From Euglena gracilis (Eukaryota; Euglenida; Euglenophyceae; Euglenales): a stretch of 64,000 nucleotides of DNA. Every line of letters begins with the position of its first letter. Position 1 is the first letter of the stretch. Below, one piece after another: positions 30,301 through 46,348 of this stretch. Under the pieces are notes generated by a model. The model ran no database searches. It saw only the letters and a list, made by a program, of their open reading frames with translations, and was not told the DNA's origin. The DNA lies in the NCBI GenBank assembly GCA_039621445.1, contig CP154955.1, positions 5,880,785 through 5,944,784 on the forward strand. Direction: 5' to 3'. The translations under genes were made by a program, and so were the position numbers.

Positions 30301-32195
30301 CTACACAGCCAACGCATCTGGAGCCCAAGTTCTGCTTGGCCATCACATCCTTACCCCCTGGCCACCTTTCCATTTTCAGAAACCATCCAATCACTTCTGG
30401 CCATTATACCACCCCCTCTGGTTGGCCATTCAAACTTTTGTCTTTTCGTCTTTTGCTCTGGGTTGAATTTTATTGCCTGTTGCACAAACCATGAATTTCT
30501 AGGCCTTCCTGTTACCCAGGTGCACAGATGCGGGGTATAGAGCATCAATTCATGGCCATGTGCCATGTCCATGAATATGACCTGACTTTCCATGTCATAT
30601 TTCCATGTCATATGAATTATGGTCCCAGAACTTTAACAGATGCGGGGTATAGAGCATCAATTCATGGCCATGTGCCATGTCCATGAATATGACCTGACTT
30701 TCCATGTCATATTTCCATGTCATATGAATTATGGTCCCAGAACTTTAAGTCCAGAAAGCGGCTTCTCTGACCTGGCAGGGTTGTTGTTGTTGCTTCTTTT
30801 CTCGAAGATCTTTTGGGGGGGTTGGTGGGTGGGTGGGTGGGTCCGGGGGGCCCTCCGGGGGGGGGGGGGCCCAGGCCAGAGGCCTGGTTTGGGGTTCATT
30901 GCGAAGCGCCGTATTTTTTTTCTGGGAAATGCCCTTCGACAGCCCGATTTTTTTGGGGGGGGTCCCCCCGGGGTCCCGTGCGGGGCTGGGTGGGTGGGGG
31001 TACCCCGCTGGGGGTGTTGAAACAGAAGCCTGCCCCCTTGAGGTCCACCAAACCCCGGCCAGCGCCTCCCTCCACTCCCCCGGAGGGCCCACACTCCGTC
31101 GCCCTGCGCCGGCCCGGGTGGAGCGCGTCCCGTTCGACATCCGGCCCATCATGGCGGAGTTCGAGGCGGTGGACGTCGGCACGTTTCCCCGGCCAGGGGG
31201 ACCCGGGGGCCGGCTGGATGTGTGCCGGCCGCCACGGGGGCCGGGGGGCGCGAGCAGCAAAACTGCCAAAAATGCAAAAAAATGCAAACTTCAAGAAAAA
31301 GGCAAAAATAAAAAACACACAATTTTTTGTGTTTTTTTTTTGCTCTTTGCCTTTTTCTTGAAGTTTGCATTTTTTTTGCACTTTTGGCAGTTTTTAAACG
31401 CCTTTTCTGCACACCCGGTTTTCCTGGGGCAGCTAGCCCGGTTTTCCAGCTAGCTAGCCTTAATTTTCCACCATCTGTGCCGTACACCCCGCCAACAAGG
31501 GTCGTTAAGCAACGACCTGCTTTGGACTCCTTCGAGCATGGGTGAGCAAAGAAATTCAGCGGTAATGACCCCCCTTTGCTCTCAGGTGATGAGCTCAATG
31601 CAGATGTTGGTAACCCCTGCACGTCCTTCGGCGCAGAAGGAAAAGTTTGACCTAAGAATCGGTGTCCTCGGAAATACGGGGAGGACTGGTCGGACCTCCC
31701 ACCCATCAGATGGGGAGGGTAGTCGACCCCCTCGGCCGGAATGGTCCAAAAAAAACCCACCCAACACAGTCGATGAAAAGTAAAGTCCACCGGCAGAAGT
31801 TAAAAAAACATGGCCGTACTGTGGCCAAAACAGGTCGAGTTCAAGGGGAAATCAGGCACCCTTAGACCATCCATCGTCCATCTGCCTAAAACGCCAAGAA
31901 AACCGCGGTTTTGCGGTTTTTGACTGTTAACTTTGACCCCGTTCGACCCCCCAGATCGGCTGTTGTCTGTCCTTAGTTGTCCGTTGTCCGTCCCTTAGGC
32001 CCAAAGGCGGTCCTTAAGGGGAGGCCCTCAAAGGGAAAATAAATCCCGTCCCTTAAGCTGTGGTGTTTCGGGGTTGGGGGGGGGGGCACCATGCATGGCT
32101 CTCGATGCGCGTCGTGGCCCGAGCCACCCTGTCCCCTCCGGACGCTGGACCTGTCCCGGCTGGGCCCCAAGGCCGCCTCCGGGTACTGGCCATCC
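15234..32195 (+). CDS. ASCC1: Activating signal cointegrator 1 complex subunit 1 (eleven exons over 17 kb)
   Basis: Eleven islands, in order and mostly phase-compatible, rebuild an ASCC1 homologue of about 320-340 residues (human about 360-400). They supply an acidic N-terminus, a KH domain with IIGSKGGTRDSIEKD (GxxG loop) and VPKPND, then a 2H-phosphoesterase/AKAP7-like domain. That domain has the first HxT motif in AHLTILML, the family signature LNYMNDDP, and the second HxT motif in LHATLMNS. The C-terminal FDIRPIMAEFEAVDVG and LDLSRLGPKAASGYW match the conserved end of ASCC1. In animals ASCC1 belongs to the ASCC complex with ASCC2, ASCC3 helicase and TRIP4, acting in transcription coactivation, alkylation repair and ribosome quality control. 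Here the role is inferred by homology. Exons: 15234-15372, 17390-~17472, 17961-18034, 19262-19346, 20294-20347, 20640-~20693, 22109-22210, 23747-23840, 25357-25420, 31063-31219, 32124-~32195. Exons 2 and 6 lack a GT donor where expected. The true stop is not certain. Confidence 0.9.
15782..16792. mobile_element. ~1.0-kb composite inverted-repeat element, 8-bp TSD GACCTGTC
   Basis: GACCTGTC flanks it exactly at 15774-15781 and 16793-16800. The arms are inverted: GGCCTGGGGGGGGGGTTCTT followed by GGGGGTACGTACC on the left faces GGTACGTACCCCCC...CCAGAACCCCC on the right. GCCGACAAGGCCTATGTCTA faces TAGACATAGGCCTTGTCGG. Many GGTACGTACC palindromes lie in the arms. The centre is a 78-bp minisatellite. 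No transposase-like frame was found. The terminal bases themselves are not clean inverted repeats. Confidence 0.75.
16029..16492 (+). repeat. 78-bp minisatellite, ~6 copies
   Basis: Units begin AACAAAATCCCTTGTGTTTC at 16031, 16109, 16223, 16301, 16379 (variant) and 16458, spaced 78 bp or a 78-bp unit plus a partial copy. Because 78 is divisible by three, frames on both strands stay open for 180-220 codons. Nothing suggests the frames are translated. Confidence 0.9.
16946..17100. mobile_element. hAT-like MITE, family D (CAGGGG ends), 155 bp
   Basis: The ends are CAGGGGTTTTTTTTTTGGTC and GTCTTAAAAAAACCCCCTG. The exact octamer TCCCCACC is duplicated at 16938-16945 and 17101-17108. The body is GTGGGTGGGTCCGGCCAAGC plus C/G runs. 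The sister at 28250-28515 is complete. A third diverged copy lies near 60196. Confidence 0.92.
17390..17472 (+). CDS. ASCC1: ASCC1 exon 2: KH GxxG loop
   Basis: The acceptor is ATGCCGCAG. Joined to exon 1 it gives IIGSKGGTRDSIEKDTGAS then IKVPKPNDPGH, an essentially textbook KH core with the GSKG nucleic-acid loop. After PKPNDPG the frame runs into TGA at 17488 with no GT dinucleotide in between. The donor is therefore non-canonical (GC at 17485 is possible, or a junction at CAT|ACATTC) or the sequence has an error. Confidence 0.85.
17961..18034 (+). CDS. ASCC1: ASCC1 exon 3: KH third strand and helix
   Basis: The acceptor is CACAACCAG. The exon encodes YIVIRGLTRAVCAAAKQRID IVKA, matching the IVITG...ARxRID segment of ASCC1 KH domains. 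An in-frame TGA upstream excludes an earlier acceptor, so incoming phase 0 is firm. The donor CCAA|gtgccc leaves phase 2. Confidence 0.85.
18035..19261. other. ASCC1 intron 3
   Basis: About 1.2 kb. Two GGGTGGATACAACATT- and CATCCACCCA-like inverted pieces lie near 18630-18660. An AT-rich TATACATGCATATACATATA tract lies at 19173-19206. No further exon was recognised. Confidence 0.6.
19262..19346 (+). CDS. ASCC1: ASCC1 exon 4: entry to the 2H-phosphoesterase domain
   Basis: Encodes PPAAASLLDYTHFVSIPLTA then AVEDIAKL, equivalent to the THFLAFFLNEVEV strand of human ASCC1. The acceptor ACCGGAG and donor CTG|gtggag are canonical and phase-consistent. Coding bias continues a little past this donor (VETRLTLK), so the true end could be up to 19376 with a non-GT donor. 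Confidence 0.8.
19347..20293. other. ASCC1 intron 4
   Basis: About 0.95 kb. It has repeated phrases with small changes: GGTGTGACCAGGGATT / GGTGTGACATTTATT, GATAACTACGGATAA-type repeats (19650-19975) and GGGCACTGCGCACC direct repeats (20010-20040). No exon seen. Confidence 0.55.
20294..20347 (+). CDS. ASCC1: ASCC1 exon 5: GVEPSIFQTP segment
   Basis: Encodes FSGKVKGVEPSIFQTPAQ, matching GVDSSIFQNPKK of human ASCC1 just before the first HxT motif. The donor is CAG|gtccca in phase 0, fitting exon 6 exactly. The acceptor is CCGGAAG, with TTCAG four bases later as an alternative. Confidence 0.8.
20640..20693 (+). CDS. ASCC1: ASCC1 exon 6: first HxT motif
   Basis: The acceptor is CTCCTCACAG. The exon encodes AHLTILMLRLYAPEDLHR, matching LHLTIGMLVLLSEEEIQQ. 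HLT is the first of the two HxT motifs of the 2H superfamily. After DLHR no GT occurs before the in-frame TGA at 20712. The only GT inside the exon (CT|gtatgc at 20669) would remove conserved residues and break phase, so the end is unresolved. Confidence 0.8.
20800..21065. repeat. Dispersed repeat family M, copy 1
   Basis: Shares with 45240-45480, 57420-57660 and partly 39120-39240 the series: CAGGGGGGCCCAAAAGGTCA, a TTTTTGGCATTTTTTGGCAT-like stretch, GTGCCCAAAATGGCATT and a CCGGCGCTTAGCGCCGG hairpin (20971-20987). The order is conserved in all copies. Confidence 0.7.
21708..22068. mobile_element. Family B DNA transposon, 361 bp, 4-bp TSD CCCG
   Basis: The left end ACCAGGCAATTGCTTA and right end TAAGCAATTGTATGGT are inverted repeats (14/16). 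CCCG is duplicated at 21704-21707 and 22069-22072. Inside: poly-C/poly-G runs, TGACTGACTGGTTTT phrases and the hairpin CCGGCGCCGAAGGCGCCGG (21863-21881). Same family and almost the same length as 44135-44497. Confidence 0.9.
22109..22210 (+). CDS. ASCC1: ASCC1 exon 7: conserved NYMNDDP segment
   Basis: The acceptor is CGTGCCCAG. The exon encodes RLMQQVQRFVDDVFRPDD, CISLKGLNYMNDDPAE. The GLNYMNDDP stretch equals GIEYMNDDP of human ASCC1 and is diagnostic for the family. The donor is GAG|gtgctc, phase 0. Confidence 0.92.
22211..23746. other. ASCC1 intron 7
   Basis: About 1.5 kb: C/G runs at 22340-22410, an AT-rich stretch at 22840-23110, and a TC/T-rich tract at 23220-23250. No element with clear ends was recognised. 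Confidence 0.55.
23747..23840 (+). CDS. ASCC1: ASCC1 exon 8
   Basis: The acceptor is CCCCACAG. The exon encodes VHVLYLQVGKNGLEEKILRL then VEHVSQLFIQA, matching VDVLYAKVHMKDGSNRLQEL of human ASCC1. The donor GCCG|gtgtgc leaves phase 1, completed by exon 9. Confidence 0.92.
23962..24246. mobile_element. Family C hairpin transposon, 285 bp, 8-bp TSD TTTTATTT
   Basis: The ends GGCAGCCATAATCTACATGG and CCATGTAGATTATGGCTGCC are perfect inverted repeats. TTTTATTT is duplicated at 23954-23961 and 24247-24254. Each end carries a second fold-back around a C/G run. The middle is an inverted repeat of telomere-like text, AGGGTTAGGGTTAGGCCTAA facing TTAGGCCTAACCCTAAGCC. The whole element would fold into one long hairpin. 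The sister copy is 54121-54514. It lies in ASCC1 intron 8. Confidence 0.95.
24779..25180. mobile_element. Family G element (GTAACCCCCCCAAATATAAA)
   Basis: Starts GTAACCCCCCCCAAATATAA and alternates AAACCCCCCCGGTTTTATAT with GGGGTTTATATTCGGGCGG. It ends near TATTTGGGGGGTTTTAGTT. The flanks TCCCAAAC and TTCCAAAC agree at 7 of 8. It contains the hairpin CCGGCACTTTGCGCCGG (25072-25088). A short relative lies at 40995-41095. Confidence 0.65.
25357..25420 (+). CDS. ASCC1: ASCC1 exon 9: second HxT motif
   Basis: The acceptor is CCCTCCAG. With the G from exon 8 it encodes GLATANEIEHNEKLHATLMN S. LHATLMN contains the second HxT motif (HAT) of the 2H domain, corresponding to LHATVMN in human ASCC1. 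The donor is CCAA|gtggcg, phase 2. Confidence 0.92.
26451..26892. repeat. 442-bp imperfect inverted repeat with GCGC palindromes
   Basis: The left arm, from GGACATTGCGCTTGAGCGCA through GCAGAAGCCCCTGAGCTTAT and GGCCAGTGTGCGGGCTTGGT to ACATTGCGCCGAAGCGCAA, is repeated inverted on the right up to GCGCAATGTCC. The right arm carries an extra stretch of about 30 bp. Each arm contains several copies of the palindrome TTGCGCTTNAGCGCAA. It could form a hairpin of more than 150 paired bases. No target duplication was found. Confidence 0.85.
28250..28515. mobile_element. hAT-like MITE, family D, 266 bp, 8-bp TSD TTTCCCTC
   Basis: The ends are CAGGGGTTTTTTTAGTCGTG and GGTCTTAAAAAAACCCCTG. TTTCCCTC is duplicated exactly at 28242-28249 and 28516-28523. 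The body has GGGTGGGTCCGGCTGAGCCC, C/G runs and TTTCGGCGCCGAAAA (28364-28378). It is the same family as 16946-17100. Confidence 0.95.
28615..29375. repeat. Field of TTGCGC-loop-GCGCAA palindromes
   Basis: At least nine scattered copies: CATTGCGCCAAAGCGCAATG (28618), ATTGCGCCAAAGCGCAA (28673), TTGCGCCGACGCGCAA (28728), a variant at 28888, GGCGCTTTGGCAC (28947), ATTGCGCTTTGGCGCAAT (28999), TTGCGCCAACGCGCAA (29104), TGTGCCAAAGCGCAAATGCG (29152) and GTGCGTCGGCGCAAA (29365). The spacers are not repeated in tandem. The loops AAAG, CGAC, TTTG and CAAC vary while the GCGC stem is kept. Confidence 0.85.
30525..30748 (+). repeat. 112-bp tandem duplication
   Basis: Two essentially identical copies begin CAGATGCGGGGTATAGAGCA at 30525 and 30637 and end TCCCAGAACTTTAA. 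The following TCTCTGACCTGGCAGGGTTG also follows a diverged relative at 8050-8140. The near identity indicates a recent event. Confidence 0.95.
31063..31219 (+). CDS. ASCC1: ASCC1 exon 10
   Basis: The acceptor is CCCGGCCAG. After completing AAC it encodes ASLHSPGGPTLRRPAPARVE then RVPFDIRPIMAEFEAVDVGT F. FDIRPIMAEFEAVDVG corresponds to the FDxRNILxxFxxFDFG motif near the ASCC1 C-terminus. The first 20 residues are a low-complexity insertion relative to animals. The donor GGAT|gtgtgc at 31219 is one of several possible. Confidence 0.8.
31220..32123. other. ASCC1 intron 10
   Basis: A fold-back at about 31264-31390 pairs AACTGCCAAAAATGCAAAAA and AAATGCAAACTTCAAGAAAA with TTTTTCTTGAAGTTTGCATT. 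A CTAGCTAGC patch lies near 31445. No exon seen. Confidence 0.55.
32124..32195 (+). CDS. ASCC1: ASCC1 exon 11: C-terminal LDLSRLG motif
   Basis: Encodes PPCPLRTLDLSRLGPKAASG YW, matching the conserved VHLSQRGxxDxxGYY end of ASCC1 proteins. The acceptor CCCGAG fits phase 0. The frame stays open through a long C-run, so the gene may stop further on. Alternatively the exon ends at CCGG|gtactg (32182) and one more exon supplies the last residues. The given end is approximate. Confidence 0.75.
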
Positions 32196-34012
32196 CGCGG
32201 CGGGCCAGCCCCCCCCCCCCCCCCGTTGCACGGTGTGGCATGGAGTGACTGCCCGGGCGTGTGGGGGGGGGGGCTTCAAAGAAGGGGCAAAATGCTGTGT
32301 GTTTGCCTTTTCCAGGCAAAGCGGCCGAGGAGGGACCGGCCGTGCTGCAATGGGGGCAAAACAAACATTTTTTTTATTATTTCTTGTGCTTTTTTGATTT
32401 TAGCAAAATTTCTTTTTTTTTTCTGCGTCTTTTCAAGTTTCCATGTGTTGCGTTCTCCCCGGTGATGGCTGGGTGTCCGAAGGGGTCGGTGCGCAACAGG
32501 ATGGGACCGGCCCAGCGACGAAAGCGTCCGCTTCCCGACCCGCTGAGTCTGGACCATCGCACTCACGTGCCCCATTGGACTTTCACTCCGGGGGGCTCCC
32601 AGGCGGAGTCGGCCACCGTTGGTGGTCACCGCCCTCCAACCACTGCCACCACCACTGCAGGGGGTGCTTCCCCACCACTGTGTGCTGTCACCTCCTCACC
32701 GCCTTACCGCAAGCGTGGAGCCCTCGACACAAGCCCTTTTGTTACCTGGCTATTTGGCCATCCATGCAAAGCAGCATACCCTTCACGGCATAGGCGATTT
32801 ATCCTCCGCCTTTTCCCCAAGCAATTGCCCCATTGGTTGGTGGAGCTGCTTAAAAAAATAATTCATTTGATTCACCTGGTGTGAATCTCGCCAGAAAAAA
32901 AATATGAATTTTGGGGTGTTGGAATTGCCAGGATTACCAGTTTACCAGTGTGGTTTGCCAGCCATGGGAGAGCGTTGGCCGAAATGCTCAGTGTTTTTTT
33001 TTAACAAAATGATTGCCCTGTCATGTTCCTTGTCTTTCAGATTCCAGTTTCATCTTTTTTTTTTATTGGTTGAAAATGAAACGGAGTCACGGAATAAAAC
33101 TGGTGAAAATGAAATGAAAATGATTTCTTTGTGAAAATGAGCTCACTTGCTGCCATATGTCCGTCACCACTGCTGTGAAGCTTTGGTGCAGGTTGACCGG
33201 CGTGGGAGCTGACTGGCAGTCAGTTTCAATCCCAAGACCCCCGGGATTGAAACTGGGTTGAAATGCCTGGTGACCCAGAAATTTGAGCATAATATGTCTG
33301 GAGGGTGCAGGCTTAGCAGTGACTGACTATCTGTTTTTTTGACAGTGGGTAATGACCGCTGAGGGAGCAAATCACCCCTCCCCCCAAAAGTTAGGCTCAT
33401 ACACTCAGTTGCAAAGGTCTTCATACCCCTGGTGCGTCAAAAATCTTCATACCCCCCCTGTTTCCAAAATTTTGTGGAGAAGTGTGAGAAAGATCTCTGT
33501 TCCCCATGGCATTCCCTCATGCAGCCCGCAAATTTTTCAATTTCTGCTGGGATTTTTTTGAATTTTAAAAAATCCCTAAAATTTCTCCTGACGTCAAGTT
33601 TTTGTCAGGTTTTTTTTTCCATTCTTGCCATTCTTTTGGCCCATTTACTTGCATATTTGTATAAGAACTTTCTCCTCTGGAAGTGAAAAATTCGAAGTCC
33701 TCTCCAGCAGAGAGTGTACATACCGGGGGGAGAAAAACTGGAATTTTTTTGGCCTGCATGTGAATTAGGTAAAATCACGTAAAATCACCTATGGGATTTT
33801 CGGTTGTCATCATGAATGAGTAAAAAAGGCAGACAGGTCACCCCCACGAGGGGGTGTCTGCCTACGCTCTCCAGGGAACTCCGAGACCCCCCCCCCCCGG
33901 GGTTAGTCAAGTTCGGCCTGACAGGGGCTTCTGTCCGCGGGGCGGGGGCGATGAGGCTACGTCGCCCCTGCCGTTTCCCTCACCGCACACAGCCTCGTCA
34001 CCCGCACCCCTC
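32196..34012. other. Between ASCC1 and gene 2
   Basis: G-run (32262), T-rich tracts (32370-32430), a GC-richer stretch (32450-32720) open in several frames with no recognisable family, then AT-richer DNA. Probable ASCC1 3' region. No clear polyadenylation signal can be singled out. Confidence 0.4.
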
Positions 34013-42266
<8,254 letters not shown>

Positions 42267-42683
42267 AGTTGATGACACAAAAGGGGCGGCACAAATATTT
42301 TTTTTTCTGTGGGTTTCTGTATTTTTGGATTTTCTTGCGCCTTTTGCGGGAAACTTTCCGATTGCTGCTGGGAAAAATGATTCCAGCCTGAAAAATTCTG
42401 TACTTTGGACCTGGTTTCCCCCTAAGGTGACCTGGCAGAGGGGGGAAACGTTTTTGTGTGTGTGTGTTTTTTTTCGGTTTTCATTGTTGCAAAATTTGGA
42501 TCTATTTTGTATTTTTTTTGCATTGAGTTTTTCGAGGGTTCGTATAGCGTTTCCCCCCAGCAAACAGTCGGCAGGCATTGTTTTTTTCAAAGCAAATTTT
42601 TTCCCCAAAAATTCAGGTCATTTTGAGTTATTTTTTAAAAAAATGATTTTTTTCACCCTTTTAAGGCATTTCAAGGGTTTTCA

Positions 42684-43207
42684 AGCAGGGGGGGGGAAAT
42701 TGATATCCGCAATTTTTCCGCAATTTCCGCAATTTTCCGCAATTTCCGCAATTTTCCGCAATTTTCCGCAATTTTCCCGCAATTTCCGCAATTTTTCCGC
42801 AATTTTTCACCATTTTTTTGAAGAATTTTTTCCCCACCACCGAAGATGGAAGATGCAATGAGTTCAAGCCATTCTTCAAATGGATCAACAGGTGTGCTAT
42901 TGTGTTTTGTTGTTCCCCCCCAGTTTACCAATTTTTCTCACAGGTGCATCACTGGTCACAGGATTGGGTGCGTCCCACCTGTGCAAAGAACATCAAGCGT
43001 GTTGATTTGTGCTCGCCTGCATCGACGTGGGTGTTGCGGTGTTCTGAACCTCACAATTGAAAATTTTCTAAGTCCCCCCAAGCAGAAATGTGTATACCCG
43101 ATATCAATTTTTCCACAATTTTTCCGCAATTTCCGCAATTTTTCCGCAATTTTTCCGCAATTTTTCCGAAGGCCTCCGATATCAATTTCCCCCCCCTGTT
43201 TTAAGCC
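42684..43207. mobile_element. Family K element with TTTCCGCAA microrepeat core
   Basis: Outer ends CAGGGGGGGGGAAATTGATA and TATCAATTTCCCCCCCCTG are inverted. Flanks GTTTTCAAG and GTTTTAAGC resemble a target duplication. Both inner edges carry arrays of TTTTTCCGCAATTTCCGCAA (42713-42810, 43107-43168). The middle 42820-43080 is unrelated sequence. The same plan with a different core is at 54650-55150. Confidence 0.7.
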
Positions 43208-43544
43208 ACCATTTTCCAGGGTGGTCCAAGGGCAGTCCGGGCATCGAACCAACGTTTTTGGTTTTGTTCGTGGTCCAAAAACCTAAATGTTGAACAACGC
43301 ATGCTTTTGAGTCTTGGCTGGATAGACAATGTTCCAACGATGGCAGAAATCATTTTTCTTCCAGGAGTTGGCCTGTTTTGCCGAGATTTTGCGGTTTCAT
43401 TCATTTTTGCTCGTTCGAAGAATATTCTGCCGATCCGAATTTTTTCAATCATTTTAAGGCATGCCAAGACATTTTTGAATAAATTTCAGGCGCATTTTAA
43501 GGCATTTTAAGGTTTTTTAAGCCGCCTTGAAATGGTTCATGTTC

Positions 43545-43677
43545 ACAATATTTATATAATATATTTATTTTCATAATATAATATAATTTTCAATATAATA
43601 ATATTTTCATAATATATATATATATATATAAATATTCATAATTCATTATTCATATTCATGTTCATTGTAAATTAATA
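43545..43677. repeat. AT-rich tract before gene 3
   Basis: About 130 bp of ATATAATATA, (TA)n and TTCATAATTCAT repeats ending directly at the ATG of 43678, like the tract in front of ASCC1. Confidence 0.8.
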
Positions 43678-43839
43678 ATGCCGGGTGGCATGGCGGGGCG
43701 GGGGCCCGCTGGGGACATCATCCGGGAGCTTCGGGCCAGCATCAGCCGGCTGAGCAGCACTGCCAAGGGGCTGGAGGGGAAGCGGGAAAGCATGAAGGCT
43801 GCCAACGCCCGCGCCGCGGAGGACGCGAAGCACCTCAAG
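43678..43839 (+). CDS. Gene 3 exon 1
   Basis: 54 codons from ATG to AAG|gtggag, with very strong GC3 bias. After a Gly-rich MPGGMAGRG it is helical, with ELRASISRLSSTAKGLEGKR and ANARAAEDAKHLK. Confidence 0.7.
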
Positions 43840-46315
43840 GTGGAGGCCGGGGCGTGGCCCAACCCACCGTCCAATTGGTCCCTGTAGCTCTCATCGTTTT
43901 CACAGGTTTCAGGAATGTGTGGTTTCTGTCAATTTTTTTTTAAATCAATGAGTAACAACTGTATGGTTGCATGTGGGCATGCTTGTGGGTTCGTGTGCGT
44001 GCATGTGTGCGTGCGTGTGTGTGTGTGTGCGTGTGTAATTGTCTGTAAGCAGGCGTGTGTGTGTGTGCGCGCGCGCATGCATGTGTGGATGTGTTTGGGT
44101 GGGTGAGCACGCATGCGTTTCTGAGCGTGTCTACACCATACCATTGCTTAACACCTGTCCTGCCCCACCGCCCCCCCCCCCCCCCCCGGGGGTGACTGAC
44201 TGGCTTTTTCAGAGTGACTGACTGGTTTTCTGGCCAAGAGCCCCCCCGGGGGGGGGGTAGGCCCGAAAATGAAAAGTGGCTGGCCTGGCGCCGAAGGCAC
44301 CGGAATTTTTTGGAAATTTTAAAGAATTTTTGGCAACAGTGCCTTGCCAACATAAGCACATTCAAGAGTGGCCGATCCCCTCCGGGGGGGGGGGGTAAAG
44401 TGACTGACTGGTTTTTTTGGGAAAAAGTGATTGACTGGTTTTTTCAGAGTGGAAAGTGACCCCCTTCCCCCCCGGGGTCGCTAAGCAATGGTATGGTCTA
44501 CAGTTGAAGGCAACATGAAAGGCGCGAAGTGAAGATTTATACAAAATGCCCCGTTTGTGATTGCCCGCCTGACGAAGATGTTGGATGAGGAACGGGCGGT
44601 GGCCAGGCCCCCAACCCTGCTTGGCTTCAAAACACAACCCATGACGTAGACAAAAGAGCGTCTCAAGTCGGTATGGGCTTTACACAGATTTGGGTTGGCG
44701 CCACATAACACAGGTACAGTGCAACCAGAAACTTCACATTATGGGTATCTTCCCCCCCTCCCTGTAGTCTGCAGTTCAAAGCTTCTGTAGTACCAGAATG
44801 ACCTCAAAATATGAAACGCCTCCCTGTTAAACCAAATGCAAGGGATATGGGGATCAACATTGCCAAAATGGACTTTCAAATCGGTTGTCGAAGTGGACTT
44901 TTTGGAAGATCACTTCTGATTTTTCATGTGAGATCTGGTTCTGACAAGAATATTTCTTATCAAAGTGAGGCGGCCTCCATTATCATTTTTTTTCGGCCCC
45001 AAAAACCTGATTTTGTAATTGGGTAGGTTTTATTCAAGGTGAACAACTTTGACGTCAAAGTATTATATCTAGAGGTGCTTCAGTGATGAGGGAATTTTTC
45101 CTCGCACGTCGCCAGATGGGGGCCACCCAGATTTTCCCATGCGTGGAGCAGGGAGGGGTGTGTCTTTTGTCACTTGCCTGGGCTCATCCATTCGGGGGGG
45201 GTGAACGGGATATCGATATAAGGTGGGTTCGGAGGGGAGGGGGTGTCCCCCCTCCTTGGCCAGAGGGGTCTGAACCACCCCCCTTCTGCCAGGGAGGTCC
45301 AGGCCGATCCTGGGGGGATCTTGGGACACCCAAAAGGTCAGATTTTTCGTTCTGGCGCTTTGCGCCAATTGTTTTTGGCATTGTTGACAAAATTTTTCCC
45401 CAAAAGGTGCCCAAAATGGCATTCTTGGCCGATTAAAGGGCCGATTTTGCCCCGGCGCTTTGCACCGGGCCGAACACGGCTACCGGACCGATTGGGAGGG
45501 GTGTCTCCCCCACCCACCCTCCTGAGCCGCTGGACCACGGTAGGGTCCGAACAAACAGCCACAACCCCTGCTCCAGACTCCAGCCATTGGACAAGTGTTC
45601 AAACTGGTACTACAAACGTGAACTCCAAAGAGGAGTGACCTTCAAATGAAATTCACTCGTGGGGTCGATTTTGGGGGCCAAGTATTATGGCGTTTTGTGA
45701 TAACACACCAGAAATTGGCGTCAAGCCTATTCTTCCCCCCCAACTGGGCTGGATGCCTGCCCCCTCACAATGCACTGTGCACACAGGTGGGGTCCTCCCC
45801 CCCTCCTGCCCTTATGCCGAACCCTGGGGCAGAGTGCGGTGTGGGGGCCTGCCCCTCGACGCAGGTCAACCTCGGCTCCGAGGAGACGAAGCGGCGGGAG
45901 GCGTTCGAGCTGGTGGACCTGCAGCGCAAGCTGCTGCTGCAGAAGGACGACGAGGTGCGCCAGCTGGCCCACCGGGGCCCCAGCATGCACGTGGTTTTTC
46001 GTGTGGTAGCGCGGTGCAGCTGACGATTTTGAAGTTGTAGAATTTGCATGCACACATATGTGTGTGGGTGTGTATGTATGGGTGTGCGTGCGTACGTGCG
46101 TGCGTGCGTGTGTGCGTGCGTGTCTGTGCGTGCGTACTTGGTGATTTTCTGGTATGCCTGAATGCCTGCACGCTTATACATGCGCTGGTGCACCTTGTTG
46201 CCTTGCACATGCTAGGACACACACACAAGCGCGCGCGCACACACACACACACCCACACCCACACCCACACCCACACCCACACCCACACCCACACACACAC
46301 GTATGCACGCACATA

Positions 46316-46348
<33 letters not shown>

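Larger units (their letters stand above)
25421..31062. other. ASCC1 intron 9 (5.6 kb)
   Basis: The largest intron of the window. Contents in order: plain sequence to 26440, a 442-bp inverted repeat (26451-26892), AT-rich GCATTTTTTGCA-type tracts (27180-27280, 27675-27735), a family D transposon (28250-28515), a field of GCGC palindromes (28615-29370), C-run elements (29520-29870), a 112-bp tandem duplication (30525-30748) and G-runs before the acceptor. Confidence 0.8.
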
